From Bin87 sp965221295 (GTDB lineage: Bacteria > Chloroflexota > Dehalococcoidia > Lucifugimonadales > UBA3495), in the NCBI GenBank assembly GCA_965221295.1, contig OZ244879.1, positions 1,984,001-2,048,000 on the forward strand: 64,000 bases of DNA. Direction: 5' to 3'. The notes below the pieces were generated by a model. It was not told where the DNA came from and did not search any database. It saw nothing but the letters and a program-made list of their open reading frames with translations. The translations under genes and the position numbers were made by a program. Below are positions 49,945 through 57,822 of this stretch, one piece after another; the first letter of the stretch is position 1, and each line of letters starts with the position of its first letter.

Positions 49945-52569
49945 ATGTGGATTATGGACTCTTTTGAACGCATCAACGAACTGAAATCGCTCCTGAATCA
50001 ACGAATTCTGATCATTGACGGGGCGATGGGAACGCAGATTCAGGCGCGCAGCTTGGGCCCGGACGATTTCGGAGGCGCTGAGTACGAGGGGTGCAACGAA
50101 TACCTCAACCTCACTCGCCCCGACGTGATAGCCGACATTCACCGCGACTATCTGGAGGCGGGCGCCGACATCATCGAAACCAACACCTTCGGCGCCACCG
50201 CCTTGGTCCTCGGCGAATACAACCTGGCCGAATACGACCGGCGGATCAACCGCGAGGCGGCGGCCATCGCCCGGCAGGTCGCGGATGAGATCGGCGCCAT
50301 CCAGCAGGACCGCCCCAGATTCGTCGCCGGCGCCATGGGGCCCACCACCCGGACTATCTCCGTAACGGGCGGCCTGACCTTCGACGCCCTGGCCGCGGAT
50401 TACCACCAGCAGGCCGCCGGGCTGATCGAAGGCGGCGCTGATGTCCTGCTCCTGGAGACGGGCCAGGACACCATCAACATCAAGGCCGGCCTGGAAGGCA
50501 TTGATCGCGCCCGCGCGGAGTTGGGTTCCCAAACGCCCGTGGCCGTGCAGGTTACCATCGAACCCATGGGGACCCTGTTGGCCGGGCAGGACGCCGAGGC
50601 CCTGTACACCTCGTTGGCCCATCGGGAATTGCTGTGGGTTGGATTCAACTGCGCCACCGGCCCCGCGTTTATGACCGACCACCTGCGCACCTTGCAGGAA
50701 CTGTCCCGTTTCGGCATCGCCTGCGTGCCCAACGCCGGCCTGCCCGACGAGGATGGCAACTACAACGAAACGCCGGACATGATGGCCGCCAGCCTGGAAC
50801 GGTTCGCGGATCAAGGCTGGATCAATCTGGCGGGCGGCTGCTGCGGCACCGGCCCAGATCACATTCGCCGCCTCAGCGAAGCCCTGGCCGGCAAGACCCC
50901 ACGCTCGGCCTCGCCGTCTCCCGAAACGCGAGTATCGGGAATCGAAGCGGTGGTGGTCAATGACGACACCCGTCCAACCATCGTGGGGGAACGCACCAAC
51001 GTCCTGGGCAGCCGGCGGTTCAAGCGGCTCATCACCGGCGATCGCTTCGAGGAAGCGGCGGAAATCGGCAGACGCCAGGTCCGCAACGGCGCCCACGTGC
51101 TGGACGTGTGCCTCCAAGACCCTGACCGCGACGAGACGGCCGACATCATCAAGTTCCTCGACCAGCTGAACCGCCGCGTCAAGGCGCCGATTATGGTCGA
51201 TTCCACCGACGCTTCGGTGATTGAAGAGTCGCTCAAGTGTTTGCAGGGCAAGTCCATCATCAACTCCATCAACCTGGAGGATGGCGAAGAGCGATTCCAG
51301 CGGGTGGTTCCGTTGGCGCGGCGCTATGGCGCGGCGCTGGTGGTCGGTTGCATCGACGACGATCCCGACCAAGCGCAGGCCATCACACGGGAGCGCAAGG
51401 TGGAAATCGCCCAGCGTTCCCACCAACTGCTCACCGAAAAATATGGCGTCCCTGAACAGGACATAATTTTCGACCCTCTGGTGTTCCCGGCTGGAACCGG
51501 CGACGAGAATTACGTGGGCTCCGCCGCGGAAACCATCGAGGGCGTCCGCCTCATCAAGCAGGCGCTGCCCAATACCAAGACCATCTTGGGAATCTCCAAC
51601 GTATCGTTCGGGCTGCCCGCCGCGGGCCGCGAAGTTTTCAACTCGGTTTTCCTGTACCACTGCACCCAGGCTGGCCTCGACATGGCGATCGTAAATTCCG
51701 AAATGATGCAGCGGTACGCCACCATACCCGAGGAGGAACGCCGCCTCTCCGAGGACTTGATCTGGAACCGAGGCGAGGATCCGGTGGCGGCGTTCGCCGC
51801 CCATTTCCGCGACCGCGCCCCCCGTGCCTCCGCCGAGGAGCGCTCGGCGCTGCCTCTCGACGAACGACTCGCCCAGTGCATCATCGAAGGCAGCAAGGAG
51901 GGTCTCACCGATGACCTGGACCTGGCCCTCCAGGAACGGGAACCCCTGCAAATCATCAACGGGCCGTTGATGGCCGGCATGGACGAGGTGGGACGCCAGT
52001 TCAATGCCAACCAGCTGATCGTGGCCGAGGTGCTGCAGAGCGCCGAAGCCATGAAAGCCGCCGTCGCTCACCTGGAACCGCACATGGAACGCAGCGACGC
52101 GGCCAGTCGGGGTCGTGTACTGCTCGCCACCGTAAAAGGCGATGTCCACGACATCGGCAAGAACCTGGTCGAAATCATCATGTCCAATAACGGTTACCAG
52201 GTAGTCAACCTGGGCATCAAGGTACCCGCCCAAGAGTTGATCGCCGGTTTCCGGGAACACCAACCCGATATTATCGGCCTCTCGGGCCTGTTGGTGAAAT
52301 CCGCGCAGATGATGGTTGAAACCGTGCAGGACTTCCGCGCCGCCGGCATCGGAGCGCCCGTGATGGTGGGCGGCGCCGCGTTGTCCAACCGCTTCACCCG
52401 CTTGCGCATCGCTCCCGAGTATCAGGGTTTGGTCGCCTACGCGCCCGACGCCATGACCGGCCTGGCCTTGGCGAACGCCATCCAGGACGGCGAGGAAAGG
52501 GAACGGCTGGCCACCCAACTGGCAACCGAAAGCGCCGAACTGGAACGGGAAGCCCTGGCCCGGGGTTAG
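49945..52569 (+). CDS. metH: Cobalamin-dependent methionine synthase, lacking its activation domain
   Basis: This gene encodes 874 residues (ATG 49954 is an alternative start). It has a homocysteine domain (I-I-D-G-A-M-G-T-Q-I, V-G-F-N-C-A-T-G-P, and the zinc cysteines in L-A-G-G-C-C-G-T-G). A pterin-binding domain (I-V-G-E-R-T-N-V-L-G, I-M-V-D-S-T-D-A) follows. The cobalamin-binding domain has the DxHxxG motif near residue 733 in K-G-D-V-H-D-I-G-K-N. It methylates homocysteine with 5-methyltetrahydrofolate. The C-terminal S-adenosylmethionine reactivation domain is missing and is encoded separately in the next gene. No pairing with a reductase is seen. Confidence 0.93.
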   Translation: MWIMDSFERINELKSLLNQRILIIDGAMGTQIQARSLGPDDFGGAEYEGCNEYLNLTRPDVIADIHRDYLEAGADIIETNTFGATALVLGEYNLAEYDRRINREAAAIARQVADEIGAIQQDRPRFVAGAMGPTTRTISVTGGLTFDALAADYHQQAAGLIEGGADVLLLETGQDTINIKAGLEGIDRARAELGSQTPVAVQVTIEPMGTLLAGQDAEALYTSLAHRELLWVGFNCATGPAFMTDHLRTLQELSRFGIACVPNAGLPDEDGNYNETPDMMAASLERFADQGWINLAGGCCGTGPDHIRRLSEALAGKTPRSASPSPETRVSGIEAVVVNDDTRPTIVGERTNVLGSRRFKRLITGDRFEEAAEIGRRQVRNGAHVLDVCLQDPDRDETADIIKFLDQLNRRVKAPIMVDSTDASVIEESLKCLQGKSIINSINLEDGEERFQRVVPLARRYGAALVVGCIDDDPDQAQAITRERKVEIAQRSHQLLTEKYGVPEQDIIFDPLVFPAGTGDENYVGSAAETIEGVRLIKQALPNTKTILGISNVSFGLPAAGREVFNSVFLYHCTQAGLDMAIVNSEMMQRYATIPEEERRLSEDLIWNRGEDPVAAFAAHFRDRAPRASAEERSALPLDERLAQCIIEGSKEGLTDDLDLALQEREPLQIINGPLMAGMDEVGRQFNANQLIVAEVLQSAEAMKAAVAHLEPHMERSDAASRGRVLLATVKGDVHDIGKNLVEIIMSNNGYQVVNLGIKVPAQELIAGFREHQPDIIGLSGLLVKSAQMMVETVQDFRAAGIGAPVMVGGAALSNRFTRLRIAPEYQGLVAYAPDAMTGLALANAIQDGEERERLATQLATESAELEREALARG

Positions 52570-52575
52570 GCGTCC

Positions 52576-53511
52576 ATGTCGCTCGATTCAACTCCATCAA
52601 CCGAGCCGGCTGCACCTCCCGTAGCCACGCTGGATGACCCGCCGAGGCCGCCCGACCTGCGGCTGCACGTCCTCCACGACTATGACCTTGACGAAATCTT
52701 CGGGTTCATCAACCCGCAGATGCTCTACGTCAGGCACCTCGGCTATCGCGGGCGCTTCTGGGAGGCGCTGCGCAACGATGAACCCAAGGCCCTCGAACTG
52801 CGACGCCAGGTGCGGCGCGTCGAGGACATCATGTTGTCTCGCTCCGACATCTCCGCCAACGCGGTTTTCAAATTCTTCCCGTGCCGCTCGGACGGACAAT
52901 CGTTGATGCTGTACGAGCCGGACGGCAAAACGGAATTGGAGCGGTTTTACTTCGGACGACAACAGGGCCGGGACGCGCTTTGCCTGTCCGACTTCGCCCG
53001 GCCCGTTGGCGACGGGCCCAATGATTACGTCGCCATGTTCGCCACCACCATCGGGCCCGGCGTGCGCGAACTGTCCGAACGGTGGAAGAATGGCGGGCGC
53101 TACTTGGATTCCCACACTCTGCAGGCCCTGGCCATCGAATCCGCCGAGGGATTCGCCGAGTTGTTGCATCATCGGATCCGCAACATGTGGAACATCGGAG
53201 AGTCGCCCGCCCCCAAGGCCAATGACGAGGAGATCCTGCGCGAACTGTTCCGGGCCAACTACCGCGGCAAGCGGTTCTCATTCGGCTACCCGGCTTGTCC
53301 CCGCCTGGAAGATCAGGACAAACTCTTCCGCCTGCTCAACGTCACCGAAAACATCGGCGTCGAACTCACCGACGGGTACATGATGGACCCCGAGGGTTCG
53401 GTCTCGGCTATCGTTTTCCACCATCCGGACGCTCGTTACTTCAGTCTCGACGAGGCTGACATTGATCGCCTGGAGTCGGAAATCGCCAATTTGCCAGCGT
53501 CAACGCGGTGA
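52576..53511 (+). CDS. Stand-alone activation domain of cobalamin-dependent methionine synthase
   Basis: This 311-residue protein begins 6 bp after the MetH stop. It reads L-H-D-Y-D-L-D-E-I-F-G-F, F-F-P-C-R-S-D-G, and the family signature F-G-Y-P-A-C-P-R-L with a C-terminal H-H-P-D-A-R-Y-F. It is the Met_synt_B12 domain that binds AdoMet and remethylates inactive cob(II)alamin. In E. coli it is the last third of MetH. Having it as a separate protein means docking must be by protein-protein contact. An extra N-terminal Pro-rich stretch (about 1-30) may be a docking segment. Confidence 0.9.
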   Translation: MSLDSTPSTEPAAPPVATLDDPPRPPDLRLHVLHDYDLDEIFGFINPQMLYVRHLGYRGRFWEALRNDEPKALELRRQVRRVEDIMLSRSDISANAVFKFFPCRSDGQSLMLYEPDGKTELERFYFGRQQGRDALCLSDFARPVGDGPNDYVAMFATTIGPGVRELSERWKNGGRYLDSHTLQALAIESAEGFAELLHHRIRNMWNIGESPAPKANDEEILRELFRANYRGKRFSFGYPACPRLEDQDKLFRLLNVTENIGVELTDGYMMDPEGSVSAIVFHHPDARYFSLDEADIDRLESEIANLPASTR

Positions 53512-53594
53512 CGTTGATGGGCAGGCCATCTACTGATCAGCCCGTACTCCCAAAGGAATCGGGCATTATTTTTGCCAGACCGCGTCCGGTCGCG

Positions 53595-54344
53595 TCATTG
53601 CGCGGTGAAGCCGCCATCAACCACCAACTCCGCTCCTGTGATGTAGGAAGCCTCGTCGCTGGCGAGGAACAGGACGGCGTAAGCGACCTCCTCCCGCCGT
53701 CCGGTGCGCTTCATCGGGATGTTGGCGGTCATGGCGTCTCTAGTTTCAGAACTCGCCGAACCGCCGGCCATGGGTGGCATCAACCCAGGATGCACCGAGT
53801 TCACCCGAATCCCCGATTCGGCCCAGCGCACGGCGGCGGATTTCGTCATCAGCCGAACCGCTCCCTTGGACGCGTTGTAACCCATGTGAATGAAGTCCTG
53901 CCCCACGATTCCAGATATGGAAGAAATGTTGACGATGCTGCCACCGTCGTTCCTTTCCATGGCGCGGATGGCGTGCTTCATGCCCAGGAACACGCCTTTG
54001 GCGTTGATTGCCAGCAACCGGTCCCACGTGCTGGTTCCCAAGTTGTCTTCTTCATCGTACCCCGATATGCCGGCGTTGTTCACCAGGACATCCAACCGCC
54101 CGTGGCGGGACACCGTGGCCGCGATGACGTCTCGCCAGTTTTCCTCGTCGGTGACGTTCAGGTCAAGGTACTCCGCGGCGCCGCCATGGGCGACGATATC
54201 CTCCGCCACTCGTTGGCCATCATAGCCGGAAATGTCGCAGAGTATCACCGTGGCGCCTTCTTCCGCGAACAATCGGGCCTCGACTTCGCCCATCCCGCGG
54301 GCAGCGCCTGTTACTATCGCAATTTTCCCTTGGAGTCTGGGCAT
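53595..54344 (-). CDS. Short-chain dehydrogenase/reductase
   Basis: This gene encodes 249 residues from ATG 54344, with GGGAGG 6 nt upstream. It has the cofactor motif T-G-A-A-R-G-M-G-E-V, N-N-A-G-I-S-G, the catalytic triad residues Ser in I-S-S-I-S-G and Y-N-A-S-K, and the C-terminal G-A-E-L-V-V-D-G-G. This is the classical SDR group (NAD(P)-dependent, glucose dehydrogenase-like). The substrate is not deducible. It is monocistronic, convergent with the methionine synthase operon and preceded by a GCGC-TATAAT promoter. Confidence 0.88.
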   Translation of the reverse strand: MPRLQGKIAIVTGAARGMGEVEARLFAEEGATVILCDISGYDGQRVAEDIVAHGGAAEYLDLNVTDEENWRDVIAATVSRHGRLDVLVNNAGISGYDEEDNLGTSTWDRLLAINAKGVFLGMKHAIRAMERNDGGSIVNISSISGIVGQDFIHMGYNASKGAVRLMTKSAAVRWAESGIRVNSVHPGLMPPMAGGSASSETRDAMTANIPMKRTGRREEVAYAVLFLASDEASYITGAELVVDGGFTAQ

Positions 54345-54391
54345 GGCGCGCCTCCCGCATTTCTGCTGTCGATTTGTGATCGGACGCCGGA

Positions 54392-54397
54392 ATTATA
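54392..54397 (-). promoter_or_regulatory. -10 element of the SDR gene
   Basis: The minus strand reads GGCGCTATAATTC, a perfect TATAAT about 48 nt upstream of ATG 54344. No -35 match was found. Confidence 0.45.
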
Positions 54398-54460
54398 GCG
54401 CCGCGCGCCGCTAGGTTGAGGCGTTTTCAGCAGCTGGCCAGCCTTTGCCCGGGAGCGGTC

Positions 54461-56155
54461 ATGACCATAACCCAACACGTTGGCGCTTCCCCGGATCCAC
54501 AGTCCCCGGATCCACAGTCCCCGGACCCACAGTCCCCGGACCCACAGTCCCCGGATCCACAGTCCCTCGCCGAACCGCGCTCAGCGATAGACTGGAACCT
54601 CGTTTCGGCCGGACCGCCAACTTCGGAGCGGCAGGCGCCGTCCCACACCGCCATCATAGATGTGGGGTCCGGTTCGGCCCGGGCCGTGGTGATGCAGGTG
54701 AATCCCGGCGGGGGAATTGAGATCATCGCGCAACAACGCATCAACCTCAACCTGATTAGCCACATCAATAGCGATGGCGCTCTGGACGATTCAGGGGTGG
54801 CTGGTGCCGTAGATGCCCTTGAAGACTTCGCCCTGCTGGCCCGCGCGTATGGCGTCCGCTCCATTCACGCCGTCGGCACCGAGGCCCTGCGCGCATCTGG
54901 CAACGCCACCGCCATCATCGACGCCGCCGTGGAGCGTTTCGGCATCCCCCTCAGGATCATCGACGGATCGGACGAGGCGGCCTACTGTTTCCTGGGAGCG
55001 ATCCACGGGTTGCCCGTCTCCGACGGCATCCTGGCCGACATCGGGGGCGGCAGCATGGAAATAGTCCGGTTCAACGGGCGCGCCATGAATTGGAGCGCTT
55101 CCCTTCCCCTGGGTAGCCTGCGCATCGCCAACCAGTTCGGCCTAACCGACTTGGCGAGACCGGCTGATGCGCGCGCCGCCTACGAGCGCGTACATGCCAT
55201 GTTGATCGAGGCCGGAGCGCCTCGTCTCGAACCGGGCGAAGCGTTGGTGGGTTCCGGCGGTTCGGTTCGCCTGATTTCCCGATTGCTGCGCAGCCGGGAA
55301 CCTTACCCCATCATCAAGATGCACGGCTACCAAATGGAAATCAGCGCCTTGGCCGCCATGTCCCGCGAGTTGTCCACAGCGTCTCTCCATCAGCGCTCCC
55401 GCATCGCCGGCATGAACCCGCAACGCGCCAATTCCATAGCCGGAGGAGCCATCGCCGCCCACGCGCTGTCCCAACACGTCGGCGCTGACTCCATCACAGT
55501 ATCGGGGCAGGGACTCCGGGAAGGTCTGGCCCGAGTGGCCGCGCAACTGCCGGCGGACCGCTCCGTCGCCGCGCCGCCCTTGGACGCGATTCGCCCGGCA
55601 TCGTTGGCGGATTTAGCCGCCCGGTTCGCGCCCAGGTTCTCGCAGCGCGGCGCCAGGCGGGCGTTGCTGGCCCGGAGCCTGAGCCACACGCTTTGGGAAC
55701 CCCGAGACCGCCGCGTTGGCGACGCCCTGGAATGCGCCGCCTTCCTATGGGACATCGGCAACGCCATTGATTACTACAACCGGTCGAATCGGGCGGCCAG
55801 CGTAATCGTGCGCACCGACCTGCCGGGTTTTGCGCACCAGGATTCGGCCCTCATCGCCGCCATATTGCTGGCCTCAGAGCGCAGCGAATTGCCCCGGCGC
55901 TTTCGCGATTCCAGGTTGCTTTCGGACTCCGACATCAAATTGGTCGGTCAGGCTGGGGTGGCCCTGATCCTGATCAGCGAGCTGGACAACCGTTTGGAAC
56001 CAAGCCACCAAGCCAGCCAAGTGCGCTTTGCCCGGCGAAATGGTATGTTTGAAGTCGCCACGCCGTCGTGGTCTGACGCGGCGGCGGCAAGCGTCCGCCA
56101 GCGTTGGCGGGAAGAGTTCGGGGAGCGCATCGAATTCGTGAGGTGGGAATCATGA
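54461..56155 (+). CDS. Ppx/GppA-type phosphatase with an N-terminal PDPQS repeat
   Basis: This gene encodes 564 residues from ATG 54461, with GGGAG upstream. After a five-fold repeat of P-D-P-Q-S (residues about 11-35) comes the sugar-kinase-fold phosphatase: I-I-D-V-G-S-G-S-A-R-A, G-T-E-A-L-R-A-S-G-N and A-D-I-G-G-G-S-M-E-I. The C-terminal helical domain (about 380-560) is HD-like in outline. The family hydrolyses polyphosphate end groups or (p)ppGpp. The stop overlaps the first thymidylate-kinase-like gene (ATGA), so the enzymes are coupled. Confidence 0.82.
   Translation: MTITQHVGASPDPQSPDPQSPDPQSPDPQSPDPQSLAEPRSAIDWNLVSAGPPTSERQAPSHTAIIDVGSGSARAVVMQVNPGGGIEIIAQQRINLNLISHINSDGALDDSGVAGAVDALEDFALLARAYGVRSIHAVGTEALRASGNATAIIDAAVERFGIPLRIIDGSDEAAYCFLGAIHGLPVSDGILADIGGGSMEIVRFNGRAMNWSASLPLGSLRIANQFGLTDLARPADARAAYERVHAMLIEAGAPRLEPGEALVGSGGSVRLISRLLRSREPYPIIKMHGYQMEISALAAMSRELSTASLHQRSRIAGMNPQRANSIAGGAIAAHALSQHVGADSITVSGQGLREGLARVAAQLPADRSVAAPPLDAIRPASLADLAARFAPRFSQRGARRALLARSLSHTLWEPRDRRVGDALECAAFLWDIGNAIDYYNRSNRAASVIVRTDLPGFAHQDSALIAAILLASERSELPRRFRDSRLLSDSDIKLVGQAGVALILISELDNRLEPSHQASQVRFARRNGMFEVATPSWSDAAAASVRQRWREEFGERIEFVRWES
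54488..54562 (+). repeat. Five tandem 15-bp repeats encoding PDPQS
   Basis: The unit is TCCCCGGATCCACAG, five copies, with TCCCCGGACCCACAG in the third and fourth. It lies in frame near the 5' end of the Ppx/GppA gene and adds an unstructured linker. The copy number can vary by slippage. Confidence 0.95.
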
Positions 56156-56976
56156 CGAAGCTCCAGGAGCATCGCGCTTACAATATGGGAGAGCGCTACG
56201 GTCAACATCCGGACGACGGCAAATTCCCGGGCAAGCTCATCATCGTTGAAGGCATTGACGGTTCGGGCAAGAGCACGCAGATTGATCTCCTCCAAAAGTG
56301 GTTGATCAGTCGGAATCGCGTTACGGTGTTTACCGAATGGAACTCGTCGCCAATCGTGCGGCGCACCACGAAGCGCGGCAAGGTTGAAGAGCTGCTGACC
56401 CCCATGTCGTTCAGTTTGATTCACGCAGCCGACTTCGCCAACCGGGTACACGCGCAGATACTTCCCGCCCTGCGCGCCGGCGCCATCGTACTCGCCGACC
56501 GCTACGTTTTCACAGCTTTCGCCAGGGACTCGGCCCGGGGCGTAAATCGTGATTGGCTGCGTCGGATCTACTCTTTCGCAGTGCAGCCAACCTTGGCTCT
56601 GTATTTCAAAGTGCCCCTCGACGTTTCCATCCACCGCATCAACACCGGCCGGGAAGAATTGGGGTTCTATGAATCTGGGCAGGACATGGGCTTCTCCAAC
56701 GACCGCGAGGAGTCCTTCCGCATGTTCCAAGGCAAGCTGCTCGACGAATATGACGCCATCACCGAGGAGTTCGGCCTCACGGTCATTGACGCGACCCAAC
56801 CGATTGCCGTCCAGCAACAGTTGGTTCGCCGCTACGTTGAACCATTGATCGACGGTTGCCTGTCCATGATGGGACAAAGCCTCCCTGAGGCCCTGGGTCA
56901 GGCAGGTTTGTCCGGGCGCTACATTCGACCGCCGGCGTCCCGCCAGCCCAACGAACAGGACTTGGCGGATCTATAG
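56152..56976 (+). CDS. Thymidylate-kinase-like protein with an intact Walker A
   Basis: This gene encodes 274 residues from ATG 56152, overlapping the preceding stop. It has P-loop I-V-E-G-I-D-G-S-G-K-S-T (Lys40) and the DRY motif A-D-R-Y-V-F, where thymidylate kinases have DR[YF]. The family lid motif is not obvious. The C-terminal region contains F-Y-E-S-G-Q-D-M, matched by a W-E-S-G-E-D motif in the next protein. It is longer than typical Tmk (about 205-215), with a 30-residue N-terminal lead. Whether it is the true dTMP kinase of this organism is open. Confidence 0.75.
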   Translation: MTKLQEHRAYNMGERYGQHPDDGKFPGKLIIVEGIDGSGKSTQIDLLQKWLISRNRVTVFTEWNSSPIVRRTTKRGKVEELLTPMSFSLIHAADFANRVHAQILPALRAGAIVLADRYVFTAFARDSARGVNRDWLRRIYSFAVQPTLALYFKVPLDVSIHRINTGREELGFYESGQDMGFSNDREESFRMFQGKLLDEYDAITEEFGLTVIDATQPIAVQQQLVRRYVEPLIDGCLSMMGQSLPEALGQAGLSGRYIRPPASRQPNEQDLADL

Positions 56977-57031
56977 CCGATCTGTGGTTGACCAATGGAC
57001 ACTGCAACGGCCCGCAACGCAGGGAATCGAA

Positions 57032-57730
57032 ATGGATGAGATCAGGTTCTACGGACACACCCCGCCCAGCGTGGCCGGCGAAGCGACGCCGGGCAGATTG
57101 ATCGTCATCGAAGGCACCGACGGCGTCGGCCGCTCGACGCAAATCGGGATGCTGCAAGAGTGGCTCGAGTCCGAAGGGTACGCCGTGTTGGTGACTGGGT
57201 TCCGCCGCTCGGAACTGGCAGCCACCGGCATCAACCGCGCTATGCGTGGCAATACCCTGGACGCCCTAACCTTGAATCTCTTCTACGCCACCGATTTCTG
57301 GGACCGACTGGAAAAGAACATCGTTCCGGCGTTGCGCACTGGCATGGTCGCCCTCGTCGACCGCTACATATTTTCCATCATAGCGCGGGCGCGAGTTCGC
57401 GGCGTGCCGGCCCGGTGGCTCAACGACGTTTTTGAATTCGCCGCCGTACCCGACCGAGTGCTTTACCTGGACGTTGACGTGGAACGCCTGCTGCCGAGGG
57501 TGTTATCGGTCCGCCAGCTCGACCACTGGGAATCGGGCGAAGACTTCCTCCGCGGCCCTGACCTATACGACAACTTCATACGGTATCAAAGCGCGTTGCT
57601 CGAAGAATTTCGCGCCCTGGCCCAAGAGCACGGCTTCATCACCATCGACGCTCGCCGCAGCGTCGGCGAGGTCTTTCAGGATCTGAAACAAGAGGTCAGC
57701 GCGGCTGTGCAGGGCATGGGTGAAGGGTGA
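57032..57730 (+). CDS. Thymidylate-kinase-like paralogue with Arg in place of the Walker Lys
   Basis: This gene encodes 232 residues from ATG 57032, with AGGGA 6 nt upstream. The P-loop is I-E-G-T-D-G-V-G-R-S-T, so the invariant Lys is Arg34. The D-R-Y motif (V-D-R-Y-I-F-S) and a H-W-E-S-G-E-D-F motif are kept. It is clearly a diverged sister of the protein encoded just upstream (for example L-L-E-E-F-R-A-L against L-L-D-E-Y-D-A-I). Loss of the P-loop Lys usually reduces kinase activity greatly, so it may be a regulatory partner. Function unknown. Confidence 0.7.
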   Translation: MDEIRFYGHTPPSVAGEATPGRLIVIEGTDGVGRSTQIGMLQEWLESEGYAVLVTGFRRSELAATGINRAMRGNTLDALTLNLFYATDFWDRLEKNIVPALRTGMVALVDRYIFSIIARARVRGVPARWLNDVFEFAAVPDRVLYLDVDVERLLPRVLSVRQLDHWESGEDFLRGPDLYDNFIRYQSALLEEFRALAQEHGFITIDARRSVGEVFQDLKQEVSAAVQGMGEG

Positions 57731-57760
57731 AGCGTTCTCGTCAAATCGCGCCCAAGACAA

Positions 57761-57783
57761 GGGGCGGGTAGACAACCCGCCCC
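57761..57783. terminator. Bidirectional terminator between tmk-like and acyl-CoA dehydrogenase genes
   Basis: GGGGCGGGT (57761-57769) and ACCCGCCCC (57775-57783) form a 9-bp perfect stem with a 5-nt loop. It lies between convergent genes. The stem resembles the 210-231 hairpin. Confidence 0.6.
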
Positions 57784-57822
57784 GTCGCTTTCAGTGTTGA
57801 GTTCCGATGCCCGCGTTGGTTT

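Noticed and set aside
49099..52518. A 1139-codon open frame on the minus strand.
   Set aside because: It lies fully antisense to the M1 aminopeptidase end and metH, has no ribosome site, and its composition (rich in His, Gly, Val, Asp, Ala) is typical of the shadow frame of GC-rich coding DNA. The plus-strand genes have clear motifs throughout.
54488..54562. Possible CRISPR or regulatory array at the 15-bp repeats.
   Set aside because: The units are contiguous with no spacers, and are in frame within a gene. They encode a low-complexity PDPQS linker.
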